Source: Pseudohoeflea sp964511625 (GTDB lineage: Bacteria > Pseudomonadota > Alphaproteobacteria > Rhizobiales > Rhizobiaceae). From it: DNA of 64,000 nucleotides. The position numbers and the translations under genes are program-made. Position 1 is the stretch's first letter. The number at the start of each line of letters is the position of its first letter. Location of the stretch: positions 1 to 64,000 of the forward strand of contig CAZEJG010000017.1 of NCBI GenBank assembly GCA_964511625.1, written 5' to 3'. Under the pieces are notes generated by a model, which saw nothing but the letters and a program-made list of their open reading frames with translations, had not been told where the DNA came from and made no database searches. Of the stretch, positions 16,269-25,035 are shown piece after piece.

Positions 16269-17306
16269 ATGGTCCCGTCATCCGCCGCATCCAAGCCCGT
16301 CAAACTCGCATCCGACAGTGCGATCACCACCCCTTCGCTGGCGGAGGTGCTGGGCAGCTGGTCGGATGCCGATCCGGGTCGCCAGGCGATGGCCAACCTC
16401 ATTCTTCGCATCGCCGAGGCGAGCATTCCGCTCGCCCGCCGGCTCGCGCAGGGCAAGCTTCCGGGCGATCCCACGGCGATCGTCGGCACCAATGATTCCG
16501 GCGATGCCCAGAAGGCGCTCGACATGGCCGCGCACGACCACTTCATCGACGCGTTCCGCGGCGTTTCGGTGGCGAAGGTCCTTTCCGAGGAAGTCGAGGA
16601 CGTGACCGAGGTCGACCCGGCGGGCGCCTTCGATGTCGCCATGGATCCGATCGACGGCTCCGGAAACATCGGCATCGGCGCACAGCTCGGCGCCTTCTTC
16701 GCCATCTTCCCGGCTGGCGAAACCTTCCTGCGCAGCGGTCGGGAGGTGATCGCGGCCGCCTATGTCTCCTTCGGTCACTCCATCGATCTCGGGTTTTCCG
16801 TCGGCGACGGCGTCCATATCGCCACGCTCGACAACGAGACCGGCAGCTTCCACGTGCACCGGCCGAACGCCACGGTGCCCGAAAGCCACAACACGATCGC
16901 ACTCAACGCCTCCTACTACCGGCGCTGGTCACAGGGGCTGCAGAACTATGTCGACGACCTGATGGCCGGCAAGGAAGGTCCGCTCGAACGCGACTTCAAT
17001 TTCCGCTGGCCGGCCGCCGCCGTCGGCGATCTCAACCGCATCCTCAATCGCGGCGGGCTGTTTCTCTATCCGGGCGACACCCGCAAGGGCTACGAGAAGG
17101 GCTATCTGCGGCTCGCCTACGAGGCCTTCCCCATCGCCTTCCTGATGGAACAGGCTGGCGGCATCGCCACCGACGGCGCGGGCCCGGTCCTCGATCTCGC
17201 GCCCACCCGCCTGCATGACCGGGTGCCGCTGATCTTCGGCAGCCGGCGCGAAGCGGAAATCCTGCACGGCTATTTCGCCGGCACCGCGGTGCCGGACGCC
17301 GGCTGA
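16269..17306 (+). CDS. fbp: Fructose-1,6-bisphosphatase class I
   Basis: Gluconeogenic enzyme that hydrolyses fructose-1,6-bisphosphate to fructose-6-phosphate, cytoplasmic, 345 residues. The metal site is clear: E-E (108-109) and D-P-I-D-G-S (126-131). The usual S-S-N-I is S-G-N-I here. Y-P-G-D-T-R-K-G-Y-E-K-G-Y-L-R-L-A-Y-E-A is the substrate-side signature. The ATG at 16269 has AGGAGGAG 5 bases upstream and is preferred over the ATG at 16242. The gene sits alone between the two ery operons, convergent with eryD. Growth on a substrate that enters as triose phosphate needs this step; entry as erythrose-4-phosphate does not. Confidence 0.92.
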   Translation: MVPSSAASKPVKLASDSAITTPSLAEVLGSWSDADPGRQAMANLILRIAEASIPLARRLAQGKLPGDPTAIVGTNDSGDAQKALDMAAHDHFIDAFRGVSVAKVLSEEVEDVTEVDPAGAFDVAMDPIDGSGNIGIGAQLGAFFAIFPAGETFLRSGREVIAAAYVSFGHSIDLGFSVGDGVHIATLDNETGSFHVHRPNATVPESHNTIALNASYYRRWSQGLQNYVDDLMAGKEGPLERDFNFRWPAAAVGDLNRILNRGGLFLYPGDTRKGYEKGYLRLAYEAFPIAFLMEQAGGIATDGAGPVLDLAPTRLHDRVPLIFGSRREAEILHGYFAGTAVPDAG

Positions 17307-17316
17307 AATCTCCCGG

Positions 17317-18276
17317 CTATTCGTCCTTCAACAGCGCCTTGGCGGTCCGCTCGTCGGTAACGAGCCCCGAAAGCATGCCGCTCTTCAGGATCGCGCGGAT
17401 CGCGGCGACCTTCTGCGGGCCGCCGGCAAGCGCGATGATGTCCTGGCCTCTCGCCTTGTCCATGGAGACCGACAGGGTGCGCGGGCTGAGCGCCGTCTCG
17501 ACCACATTGCCGTTACTGTCGAAGAAGTGGCCGAGCATCTCGCCGACCCCGCCCGCCGCCTCGATCGCCTCGATCTCCGCCGGCTCGATCATGCCGGAGG
17601 TCACCAGCTGCGTCTCGGCCTTCACGGTGCCAAGACCGACGAATTTGAGCGGCGCATTCTCGGCCAGCTCGATGATTTCGGCGACGCCGCGCTGGGAGAG
17701 AAGAACCTCACGATCCTCGGCCGTGTTGGCGAAGACCGGAACCGGCATCACATAGGCCGGCGCGCCGGTCTTTTCGGCCAGGAGATGCATCACGTCATGC
17801 GGGTTTGCGGCGTAGTTGCGCGTCAATCCGCCGAAGAGGGAGACGAACTTGATGCCCTTGGTCTCGATGCGGGGCATGGAATGGACAGCTTCTGCGACCG
17901 TCCGGCCGTGGCTGACGCCGATCGTCGTCTCCTCGCCGCCTTCGAGCCAGCGCCGCAGCAGCGAGGCGCCTGCGAGGCCAAGCGTTCTCAGCGGCAGATC
18001 GTCTTCCTCGAGATCGGGCGCGACCTCGCATGTCCTGAGCCCGTAGCGCGCGCACAGCGCCTCGCCGAGCTCGATGCATTCGATGATCTCGCCTTCGATG
18101 GAAACCTTGACCGCGCCCTCGGCCACCGCACGGGCGATCAGCCGGTGCGCCTTGACCGACGGCACACCGATCCGCTTGGCGACTTCGGCCTGGCGCAGCC
18201 CGCCGATATAGTGCAGCCACGCCGCCCTGATGGCGAGCGACCGCTCCTCGTCTCCCGACAGGCGCCCCTTGGCCAT
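17317..18276 (-). CDS. eryD: SorC-family transcriptional regulator EryD
   Basis: SorC/DeoR-type regulator, 319 residues. The N-terminal helix-turn-helix (about 10-50, R-Q-A-E-V-A-K-R-I-G-V-P-S-V-K-A-H-R-L-I) is followed by a sugar-binding domain with G-V-S-H-G-R-T-V and the C-terminal A-L-A-G-G-P-Q-K-V-A-A-I-R-A-I-L. EryD represses the ery genes in Brucella and is relieved by erythritol or its phosphate. It is the fourth gene after eryA-eryB-eryC, with a 102-base gap to eryC that holds two AACGCTGA direct repeats (18301 and 18332). Confidence 0.9.
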   Translation of the reverse strand: MAKGRLSGDEERSLAIRAAWLHYIGGLRQAEVAKRIGVPSVKAHRLIARAVAEGAVKVSIEGEIIECIELGEALCARYGLRTCEVAPDLEEDDLPLRTLGLAGASLLRRWLEGGEETTIGVSHGRTVAEAVHSMPRIETKGIKFVSLFGGLTRNYAANPHDVMHLLAEKTGAPAYVMPVPVFANTAEDREVLLSQRGVAEIIELAENAPLKFVGLGTVKAETQLVTSGMIEPAEIEAIEAAGGVGEMLGHFFDSNGNVVETALSPRTLSVSMDKARGQDIIALAGGPQKVAAIRAILKSGMLSGLVTDERTAKALLKDE

Positions 18277-18378
18277 ACGCTCTTCTCCCTTTGCCCCAAA
18301 AACGCTGATGTCACCAGGAAGCGGTTATTTCAACGCTGAATTGGCGCTCCTCGGCGGCTCTCCCCCGCGCATTGCGGC

Positions 18379-19311
18379 TCAGACTTTCAAATCGCTCGCA
18401 CCGCTGTCGATATGCGGCGCCCAGAAGGCCACGCTCTCGGCGATCTGGCTGACCACCTGCCGGTCGTTCGGCTCGCGTTCCTTGAACGACAGTTCGAGGC
18501 AGATCTCGTTGTCCTCGGCCCCGCCCTCGGCCAGCGCCTTCAGAAGCGGTTCGGGCTGGATCGCGCCCTTCGCATTGAACTCGGTGGTGAAAGGACGGTG
18601 GCCGGACTTGTCCATCATCGACTGCTTGATGTGGATGATCGGCGAGACCTTCGGCACCGCCCGCGCCCAGGCATAGGGGTCGGTGTCGTCCGGGTTCGGC
18701 GAGGTCACGTCGCCGTGGTCGATATCGGCCATCATCCACATCGGTACGGCCATGTCCGCCTTCGTCAGCCGGTCCTGCAGCTCCATCGTCGCCCGGATCG
18801 TCTCCCCGAACTCGCGGCCGACGCTCATCGGCTCCCAGTAGACATAGGAGAGCCCGGCGTCTTTCGCGTGCTCGGCGACTTCCGCCCAGCAGTCGATGGC
18901 GATGCTGATCAGTTCCTCGCGGCGCGCCGGATCGTCGAAATCCCTGTAGGTGAAGATGGCGAACTGGGTGCCGACCGAGACGCCGCCGAGATCGGCGATA
19001 ATGTCGGCGAAGGTCTTGAACCAGTCGACATAGTAGCGGCGCACGTCCGCATCGGGATGGCCGAAATGGTTGAGCCGGCCGTAAGGCCCCGTCATGCCGG
19101 AGGTGACGCGCGCCCCGGTCCGCTCCAGCGCCCGCCCCATCTGCCGCGTCATCCGGCGCAGGACAGGCGCGGGCCAGCTCGGGTTAAGGAATTCATGGGT
19201 GAGCTGGATGTCGCGGATCCGGAGATCGCGCGCGATCGTGTCGACGAGATCGTCGGGGTCGGCGAAACGGTTGACCAGCGGATTGGTATTCAGCGAAAGC
19301 GTCAATGGCAT
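18379..19311 (-). CDS. eryC: Tetrulose-4-phosphate racemase EryC
   Basis: Xylose-isomerase-like TIM-barrel enzyme, 310 residues. In Brucella EryC was shown to racemise L-3-tetrulose-4-phosphate to D-3-tetrulose-4-phosphate, not to act as a dehydrogenase as first thought. Metal-ligand-rich strands of the family are visible: V-Y-W-E-P-M, M-M-A-D-I-D-H-G-D, I-H-I-K-Q-S and E-I-C-L-E-L-S. The ATG at 19311 lies 2 bases after the eryB stop, matching the tight operon. The next gene is eryD. Confidence 0.9.
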   Translation of the reverse strand: MPLTLSLNTNPLVNRFADPDDLVDTIARDLRIRDIQLTHEFLNPSWPAPVLRRMTRQMGRALERTGARVTSGMTGPYGRLNHFGHPDADVRRYYVDWFKTFADIIADLGGVSVGTQFAIFTYRDFDDPARREELISIAIDCWAEVAEHAKDAGLSYVYWEPMSVGREFGETIRATMELQDRLTKADMAVPMWMMADIDHGDVTSPNPDDTDPYAWARAVPKVSPIIHIKQSMMDKSGHRPFTTEFNAKGAIQPEPLLKALAEGGAEDNEICLELSFKEREPNDRQVVSQIAESVAFWAPHIDSGASDLKV

Positions 19312-19313
19312 GA

Positions 19314-20825
19314 TTACGCGGCCTCGAGACGGGCGCTGTCGAACCAGTCGGCGAAGGCGGCCTGCTCGGCGGCGGTCAGGTGCAGCCGGTGCTTGGTGCG
19401 CCGCCAGAGAATGTCCCCGGCGGTCTGCGCCCATTCGTTCTTCACCAGATAGCGGACCTCGGCCTCGTAGAGACAGCCGCCGAAATGCCGGCCGAGGCCC
19501 TCGATACCCTTGGCGTCACCGACGATCTGCGCGATGCGCGTGCCATAGAGGCGACCATAGTGCCGGCGCAGTTCGCGCGGCATCCACGGGTAATCTGTCT
19601 TCATCTTGTTGCGGAAGAGTTCGTAATCGGCGTTCTCCATGTCGCCGCCCGCCAGAGGCGCGTCCGCGGTCCAGTCGCCCCCCATCCCGGGGAAGAATTT
19701 CTGGATCTTGTGCAGACCGCGCTCGGCGAGTTCGCGGAAGGTCGTGATCTTGCCGCCGAAAATGTTGAGAAGCGGCGCGCCGCCGGTCTCGTCGAGATCG
19801 AAAACGTAGTCACGGGTGACGGCGGAGGGATTGCCCTGGCCGTCGTCGAAGAGCGGACGCACACCCGAGAAGGTGGTGATCACGTCATCGCGGGTCAGTT
19901 GCTCCTTGAAGTAGCGATTGACCGCGTCAATCAGGTACTGGACCTCGCTCTCGTCGGCGGTCACGTCCTCGGCCCGCCCCTCATAGGGAATATCGGTTGT
20001 GCCGATAAGCGCCTTGTCGCGCTCGTAGGGATTGATGAAGATGACGCGCTTGTCGTGGTTCTGCACCAGATAGGCGTTCTCGCCCTTCCAGAATTTTGGC
20101 ACGATGATGTGGCTGCCCTTGACCAGCCGCACGTTGCGCGCGGAATTCGAGCCGGCCACGCGGTTGACGACGTCGGTGACCCAGGGGCCGGCGGCATTGA
20201 CGAGAACTTTTGCCTCGAACTCCTTCGTCTCGCCGGTCAAGGTGTTCTTCGTGGTCACCTTCCAGACGCCGTTTTCGCGACGGGCGCTGACGCAGGGGCT
20301 ACGCGTGAGAACGACGCAGCCGCGCTCGGCGGCATCGACGGCGTTCAAGACGACGAGACGGGCGTCATCGACCCAGCAGTCGGAATATTCGAAGCCCTTG
20401 GTGTACTTGTCCTTGATTGGCGCGCCTTCCGGATCGCGCCGCAGGTTGAGCGTGCGTGTGCCGGGCAGTTTCTTGCGGCCGCCGAGATTGTCATAGAGGA
20501 ACAGGCCGAGCCGGACGAGCCATGCCGGCCGGTCCTCGGGGCTGTGGGGCAGTACGAAACGCATCGGCCAGATGATGTGCGGAGCCGCGTTCATCAGCAC
20601 TTCGCGCTCGATCAGCGCCTCGCGCACCAGCCGGAACTCGTAATATTCGAGATAGCGCAGGCCGCCATGGACCAGCTTGCCGGATCGCGACGACGTGCCT
20701 TCGGCGAGATCGTCCTTCTCGCACAGGACCACGCTCAGCCCCCGGCCCGCGGCATCGCGCGCGATCCCCGCGCCGTTGATGCCGCCGCCTATGACGAAGA
20801 GGTCGACCTTGGGAGTCTCGGTCAT
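19314..20825 (-). CDS. eryB: L-erythritol-4-phosphate dehydrogenase EryB
   Basis: GlpD-like FAD enzyme, 503 residues, which oxidises L-erythritol-4-phosphate to L-3-tetrulose-4-phosphate and hands electrons to the respiratory chain. The FAD motif is F-V-I-G-G-G-I-N-G-A-G (10-20), then S-G-K-L-V-H-G-G-L-R-Y-L-E-Y-Y-E-F and, later, F-G-G-K-I-T-T-F-R-E-L-A. Its ATG at 20825 overlaps the eryA stop (ATGA). It is about 50 residues shorter than the GlpD-like paralogue at 10.9-12.5 kb and differs clearly in sequence, so the pair is an old divergence and not a recent duplication. Confidence 0.9.
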   Translation of the reverse strand: MTETPKVDLFVIGGGINGAGIARDAAGRGLSVVLCEKDDLAEGTSSRSGKLVHGGLRYLEYYEFRLVREALIEREVLMNAAPHIIWPMRFVLPHSPEDRPAWLVRLGLFLYDNLGGRKKLPGTRTLNLRRDPEGAPIKDKYTKGFEYSDCWVDDARLVVLNAVDAAERGCVVLTRSPCVSARRENGVWKVTTKNTLTGETKEFEAKVLVNAAGPWVTDVVNRVAGSNSARNVRLVKGSHIIVPKFWKGENAYLVQNHDKRVIFINPYERDKALIGTTDIPYEGRAEDVTADESEVQYLIDAVNRYFKEQLTRDDVITTFSGVRPLFDDGQGNPSAVTRDYVFDLDETGGAPLLNIFGGKITTFRELAERGLHKIQKFFPGMGGDWTADAPLAGGDMENADYELFRNKMKTDYPWMPRELRRHYGRLYGTRIAQIVGDAKGIEGLGRHFGGCLYEAEVRYLVKNEWAQTAGDILWRRTKHRLHLTAAEQAAFADWFDSARLEAA

Positions 20826-22393
20826 TGGAATTCTCCTTGCCCGCCGCGCGCCGCGGCGAGGTCTTTCCATACGGGGGCCAGCGCCACCCGCGCATTGCGA
20901 TAGGATGTGAAGAGCGTGTCGTAGACGGGCACCAGCGCGGAATCGGGAGCCTCGGCGGGCCCGAGAAGCGGCGTCGTCCATTCCGCGATGCAGGCGTCCA
21001 TGTCAGGATAGGCGCCGATGGCGACGGCCGCCATCATCGCGCAGCCGGCCGCACCGGCCTCCTCGCGCGCCGAAATGCGCACAGGCGTGTCGAGGGCTGC
21101 GGCGAGCACCCTCCGGAGCGCGGGCGAACGCGCCGCCCCGCCTGTCAACCTGAGTTCATTGGGCATGTCGCCCATGGCGGCGTAGCAATCGCGCGCGGCC
21201 ATGCCGAGCCCCTCGATCACGGCGCGGACCATGTCGGGAAACCGGTGGGTGACGTTGAGGCCGATGAAATCGGCCCGCGCGCCGGCGTCGACGAAGGGGC
21301 CGCGCTCGCCGGCCTCTGAGATATAGGGATGATAGAGAAGCGCGCCGGGCTTCGACCGTTCCATCCAGCCGTCGATCCGGGCGACCAGATCGGCATGGCT
21401 CGGCGCCTTGCCTGTCTCGCCGATCAGGTCCTCTGCGACCGAAAGCAGCCAGTCGATGTTGAGAGTCGAGGCCATGTTGGTCTGGACCTGGGTCACCAGA
21501 TCGTCCGCCGGCAGGCAGATCACGTAGCCGGTGCCCTCGGCGTTGAGATGCACCTCACCCGAACGGACCGCGCGCATATGGACGCCGGTCGAGCCCACCG
21601 TCGAGCAGGCGACACCCGCCTCACCTGTGTGGACCCCACTACCGAGCGCGGTCATCACCATGTCGACATAGCCGAGCGTGACCGGCGTGCCTTCCTTCAG
21701 TCCCGTCTGCCGCGCCGCCTCGGCGGTCAGCGGAAAGGTCTGCTTCGAGCCGTCGATGATGTCTGGCAACAGATGCCGGCGGCTTTCGAGCCCGAGCGAC
21801 GCGATCACCGTGTCGGAGTATCGGCGGTCGCGGAAATTACCGAAGGTGAAGCTCGCTTCCGAGGGATCGGTGGCGCGCACGCCGGTCAGATTGAGAAAGA
21901 GCCAATCCTTGCAGTGAAGGGCTGCTTCCGAGCGGTCGAGCAGGTCCGGACAGGTGGCCTGCATATGCGCCATCTGGCTGCCCTGCTGGCAGGTATTGAG
22001 GCCGGTACCGGTCGCCTCGAACCGGGCGCGCTCGTTGTCGCCCTTCACCAATCGCGAAACCGTTGGGGCGGCGCGGGCATCGAGCCAGATCCAGGCGTCG
22101 CCCGCTGGCGCATTGTCCTTGCCGACGAGCCATGTGCCGTCGCCCTGCCCCGTCAGCGCGATCGCCGCGGTACGGTTCGCAAGGTTATCGATCTTGTCGC
22201 CCAGGCCGCGGATGGCGGCGGCGCAATCGTCCCAGGTCTGTGCGAGCGATTGTGTGGCCGAACCGTCGCGGCCCATCACATAGCGATTGCGGACGGAAGC
22301 AGCGCCGATCTGTTCGCCCCTCAGCGTGAAGGCCACCGCCTTGATGACCGACGTGCCGGCATCGACGCCGATAATGATGTCAGCGCCGGCCAT
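20822..22393 (-). CDS. eryA: Erythritol kinase EryA
   Basis: FGGY-family kinase, 523 residues, phosphorylating erythritol to L-erythritol-4-phosphate. I-I-I-G-V-D-A-G-T-S-V-I-K-A-V is the N-terminal ATP loop; L-T-G-Q-G-D-G-T-W-L-V and R-L-T-G-G-A-A-R-S follow as in EryA. It is the first gene of eryABCD. The 421-base region upstream separates it from the divergent transporter operon. Confidence 0.92.
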   Translation of the reverse strand: MAGADIIIGVDAGTSVIKAVAFTLRGEQIGAASVRNRYVMGRDGSATQSLAQTWDDCAAAIRGLGDKIDNLANRTAAIALTGQGDGTWLVGKDNAPAGDAWIWLDARAAPTVSRLVKGDNERARFEATGTGLNTCQQGSQMAHMQATCPDLLDRSEAALHCKDWLFLNLTGVRATDPSEASFTFGNFRDRRYSDTVIASLGLESRRHLLPDIIDGSKQTFPLTAEAARQTGLKEGTPVTLGYVDMVMTALGSGVHTGEAGVACSTVGSTGVHMRAVRSGEVHLNAEGTGYVICLPADDLVTQVQTNMASTLNIDWLLSVAEDLIGETGKAPSHADLVARIDGWMERSKPGALLYHPYISEAGERGPFVDAGARADFIGLNVTHRFPDMVRAVIEGLGMAARDCYAAMGDMPNELRLTGGAARSPALRRVLAAALDTPVRISAREEAGAAGCAMMAAVAIGAYPDMDACIAEWTTPLLGPAEAPDSALVPVYDTLFTSYRNARVALAPVWKDLAAARGGQGEFQ

Positions 22394-22814
22394 TGTCGTA
22401 CTCGCGCGTCAAGGCGTGTTCGCAGGTGGAATTCATCCTCACTCCCAGCGGTCCTGTCTCTCCCTGTCGGGCCCTTTCCGGACCCTTTGCGACCCGTGAC
22501 GAAGGCAGCCTCCTCCGGCCGCCAAATCGTCGTCGCTTGCGAAAACCGTGTAGCACAAAAAAACGGAAAATGTGTATTTCTTTGCAGACAACGTAATTTT
22601 TTTCACATATGGTCATACCCATGATCGGTACCGTCAGCGGTGCCGGACGGCTGCCCATACGGCGGAATTGAGGAGTTCCGGGGCGGACGTTGAAGGGAGG
22701 AAACACTCGCCGCGAGTGCCCGTTGTCTTCCCTTGAATTCAGATGCGCCCGTGAAAGCGGGCAGGTTTTCCACAGGCCCCGCAACGGGCCCGGGGCAATG
22801 GATACAGGACTGAC
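22394..22814. promoter_or_regulatory. Divergent regulatory region between eryA and the ery transporter operon
   Basis: No gene is visible in these 421 bases. A central AT-rich block (about 22553-22620) stands out from the GC-rich surroundings and most likely holds both promoters; TTGCAG at about 22581 with CATATG 18 bases on is one plus-strand candidate. Further along there is CGGTACCG (22626-22633) and a perfect 15-base palindrome CACTCGC-C-GCGAGTG (22704-22718) just after a GGGAGG run. The long distance from the AT-rich block to the start at 22815 implies a leader of roughly 200 bases. EryD binding is expected here but I cannot assign its site. Confidence 0.45.
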
Positions 22815-23462
22815 ATGAGCGGAATCGCATCGGCCAGCAAGGCAGGTCTCACCCGGCGCAAGGCGATCATCGGCATCGCCGTCATCGCGCTCGTCGGCGC
22901 GATCGCCCTGGACACCACGGTCGTGCGTGTCGGTTCCGAGGCGGATCTGCGCCAGCAGGCCTTCAACCCCGACAATTTCGGCCAGACCGAATTCCCGCGC
23001 ATCCGCGACGTCGTCATCGAACGCGCGCCCGACGCAGTGACGCTCGCCAATGAACTCGCCGCCAACAAGAAGGCAGCGATCGCCGCCTACGGCACCATGG
23101 CCGGGGCCTTCCCTGTCATGCCGGTCAAGTTCACCGGCACCGTCAGCGAGGGAAAATCCGGCATTTTCGACGTTTCGGTCGACGGCATGCCCGACGGCGT
23201 GAAGATCCGCGTCCAGACCGGTCCCGCCATCAACGGCACCGAGCTGCGCGACATTCCCGGCGACATCGAGTTCGGCGCCTTCAAGAACCAGATCGAGTAC
23301 CAGGACGCGGGTGCCGGCATCAACCGGGCCATGGCCGAGGAAACGCTCTCGGGTCTCGACCGCGACACGCTGACCGGGAAGACCATTTCCGTCGCCGGCG
23401 CCTTCACCATGATCAATCCGAAGAGCTGGCTGGTGACCCCGGTCCGGCTCGAGGTGCAGTAA
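22815..23462 (+). CDS. DUF2291 family membrane-anchored protein of the ery transporter operon
   Basis: 215 residues with one N-terminal membrane segment (about 17-36, A-I-I-G-I-A-V-I-A-L-V-G-A-I-A-L) and no clear lipobox, then a soluble domain of about 175 residues. It matches my memory of DUF2291 (PF10054), proteins found beside sugar ABC transporters, including rhizobial erythritol loci. Its function is not established. The stop and the eryE start overlap (TAATG at 23460), so it is translated with the importer. A periplasmic helper or sensor for the transporter is an inference. Confidence 0.8.
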   Translation: MSGIASASKAGLTRRKAIIGIAVIALVGAIALDTTVVRVGSEADLRQQAFNPDNFGQTEFPRIRDVVIERAPDAVTLANELAANKKAAIAAYGTMAGAFPVMPVKFTGTVSEGKSGIFDVSVDGMPDGVKIRVQTGPAINGTELRDIPGDIEFGAFKNQIEYQDAGAGINRAMAEETLSGLDRDTLTGKTISVAGAFTMINPKSWLVTPVRLEVQ

Positions 23463-25012
23463 TGCAGGCTAAGGCGACCGAGACGGGGAAGACCCGCTCC
23501 GGCAAGGATGAGGTCGTCCTGGCCGCGCGCAACGTCGCCAAGAATTTCGGTGCGGTCCAGGCGCTCAAGGGTGTGAACTTCGACGTCCATCGCGGACAGG
23601 TCACCACGCTGTTCGGCGAGAACGGCGCGGGGAAGTCGACCCTGATGAAGATCCTGTCGGGTGTGCAGCCGCCCTCCTCCGGCGAATTGTTGCTCCACGG
23701 CAAGCCGGTCACCTTCACCTCGACGGTCGACGCCCGCAACAGCGGCATCTCGATCATCCACCAGGAGCTCAGCCTCGCACCCAACATGAACGTCCGCGAC
23801 AACATCTTCATGGGTCGCGAGATCATGGGCCGCACCGGCGTCGACTTCGCGGAAGAAGAACGCCAGGCCCGCGCCCTGATGAAGGAACTCGAAGAGGATA
23901 TCGATCCCCTGACGAAGGTCGAGGATCTGCGCCTCGGCCAGCAGCAGATCGTCGAGATCGCGCGCGCGCTGTCGGTCAAGTCGAGCATCCTGATCATGGA
24001 CGAACCGACCTCCGCGCTCTCGGCCTCCGAAGTCGAGGTTCTGTTCAAGGTCATCCGCGACCTCAAGGCGCGCGGCGTCTCCATCGTCTACATTTCCCAC
24101 CACCTGGAAGAAGCGCTGACCATCACCGACCATGCGGTGGTGCTGCGCGACGGCGAGATGACGGCCAGCGCCCCGCGCGCCGAAATCGATCTCGAATGGA
24201 TCGTGCGCAATATGGTGGGCGAGAACTTCGACCTCGGCACGCCGCCCGAGGGCCACGTCTTCGGCGATCCCGCGCTGGTTCTGGAAAATCTCTCGGTTCC
24301 CGCCAATTCCGGCATCGGCAACGCCGTCAACGGCCTCGATCTTTCGGTCAGGGCCGGCGAGATCGTCTGCATCTACGGTCTGATGGGCGCCGGCCGCACC
24401 GAAATGATGGAATGCGTGGCGGGCCGGACCCGCCCGACCGGCGGCCGCATCCTGCTGCATGGCGAGGACGTCTCGCACCTGACCATCGCAGAGCGCATTG
24501 AGGCCGGCCTCGTGCTCGTGCCGGAAGACCGCCAGCGTGACGGGCTGGTGCAGACCATGTCGGTCGGCCGCAACCTGTCACTGGCCTCGATCGGCCACTT
24601 TACCCGCGCCTTTCTCACCAATCTCAGGGCCGAGACCGCCATCATCGAGCGCTCGATCCGCGAGGTCACGGTCAAGACCGACGGTCCCGACGCGCCGATC
24701 GGCTCGCTGTCGGGCGGCAATCAGCAGAAGGTGGTCATCGGCAAGATGCTGGCCACCTCCCCCTCGGTCGTCCTTCTCGACGAACCGAGCCGCGGCATCG
24801 ACATCGGCGCCAAGGCCGAGGTGTTCCGCATTCTCGCCGACCATGCCCGCGACGGCATGGCGGTGATCTATTCGACATCCGAAGTCGGCGAATGCCTGGC
24901 CATCGCGCACCGCATCATCGTCATGCGGCGCGGCCAGATTGCTGCCGAGTTCACCCACGACACGACAAAAGAAGCAATCATGGCCGCCTCCGGCGAGAGC
25001 CTGGTCGCATAA
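23462..25012 (+). CDS. eryE: Erythritol ABC transporter ATP-binding protein EryE
   Basis: RbsA-type sugar ATPase with two tandem ABC domains, 516 residues. The first domain has Walker A G-E-N-G-A-G-K-S-T, a variant signature L-R-L-G-Q-Q-Q and Walker B L-I-M-D-E-P. The second domain has a degenerate Walker A (G-L-M-G-A-G-R-T-E) but a good signature L-S-G-G-N-Q-Q-K and L-L-D-E-P-S-R-G, as is normal for this group. It lies between the DUF2291 gene and eryF. The substrate is assigned from its position next to eryABCD. Confidence 0.9.
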   Translation: MQAKATETGKTRSGKDEVVLAARNVAKNFGAVQALKGVNFDVHRGQVTTLFGENGAGKSTLMKILSGVQPPSSGELLLHGKPVTFTSTVDARNSGISIIHQELSLAPNMNVRDNIFMGREIMGRTGVDFAEEERQARALMKELEEDIDPLTKVEDLRLGQQQIVEIARALSVKSSILIMDEPTSALSASEVEVLFKVIRDLKARGVSIVYISHHLEEALTITDHAVVLRDGEMTASAPRAEIDLEWIVRNMVGENFDLGTPPEGHVFGDPALVLENLSVPANSGIGNAVNGLDLSVRAGEIVCIYGLMGAGRTEMMECVAGRTRPTGGRILLHGEDVSHLTIAERIEAGLVLVPEDRQRDGLVQTMSVGRNLSLASIGHFTRAFLTNLRAETAIIERSIREVTVKTDGPDAPIGSLSGGNQQKVVIGKMLATSPSVVLLDEPSRGIDIGAKAEVFRILADHARDGMAVIYSTSEVGECLAIAHRIIVMRRGQIAAEFTHDTTKEAIMAASGESLVA

Positions 25013-25035
25013 GAGAATTGCAGGGAGCCCCGCAC

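Noticed and set aside
10891..20825. Recent duplication of eryB giving the second GlpD-like gene.
   Set aside because: The two proteins differ in length and through most of their sequence outside the FAD motifs, so they are distant paralogues.
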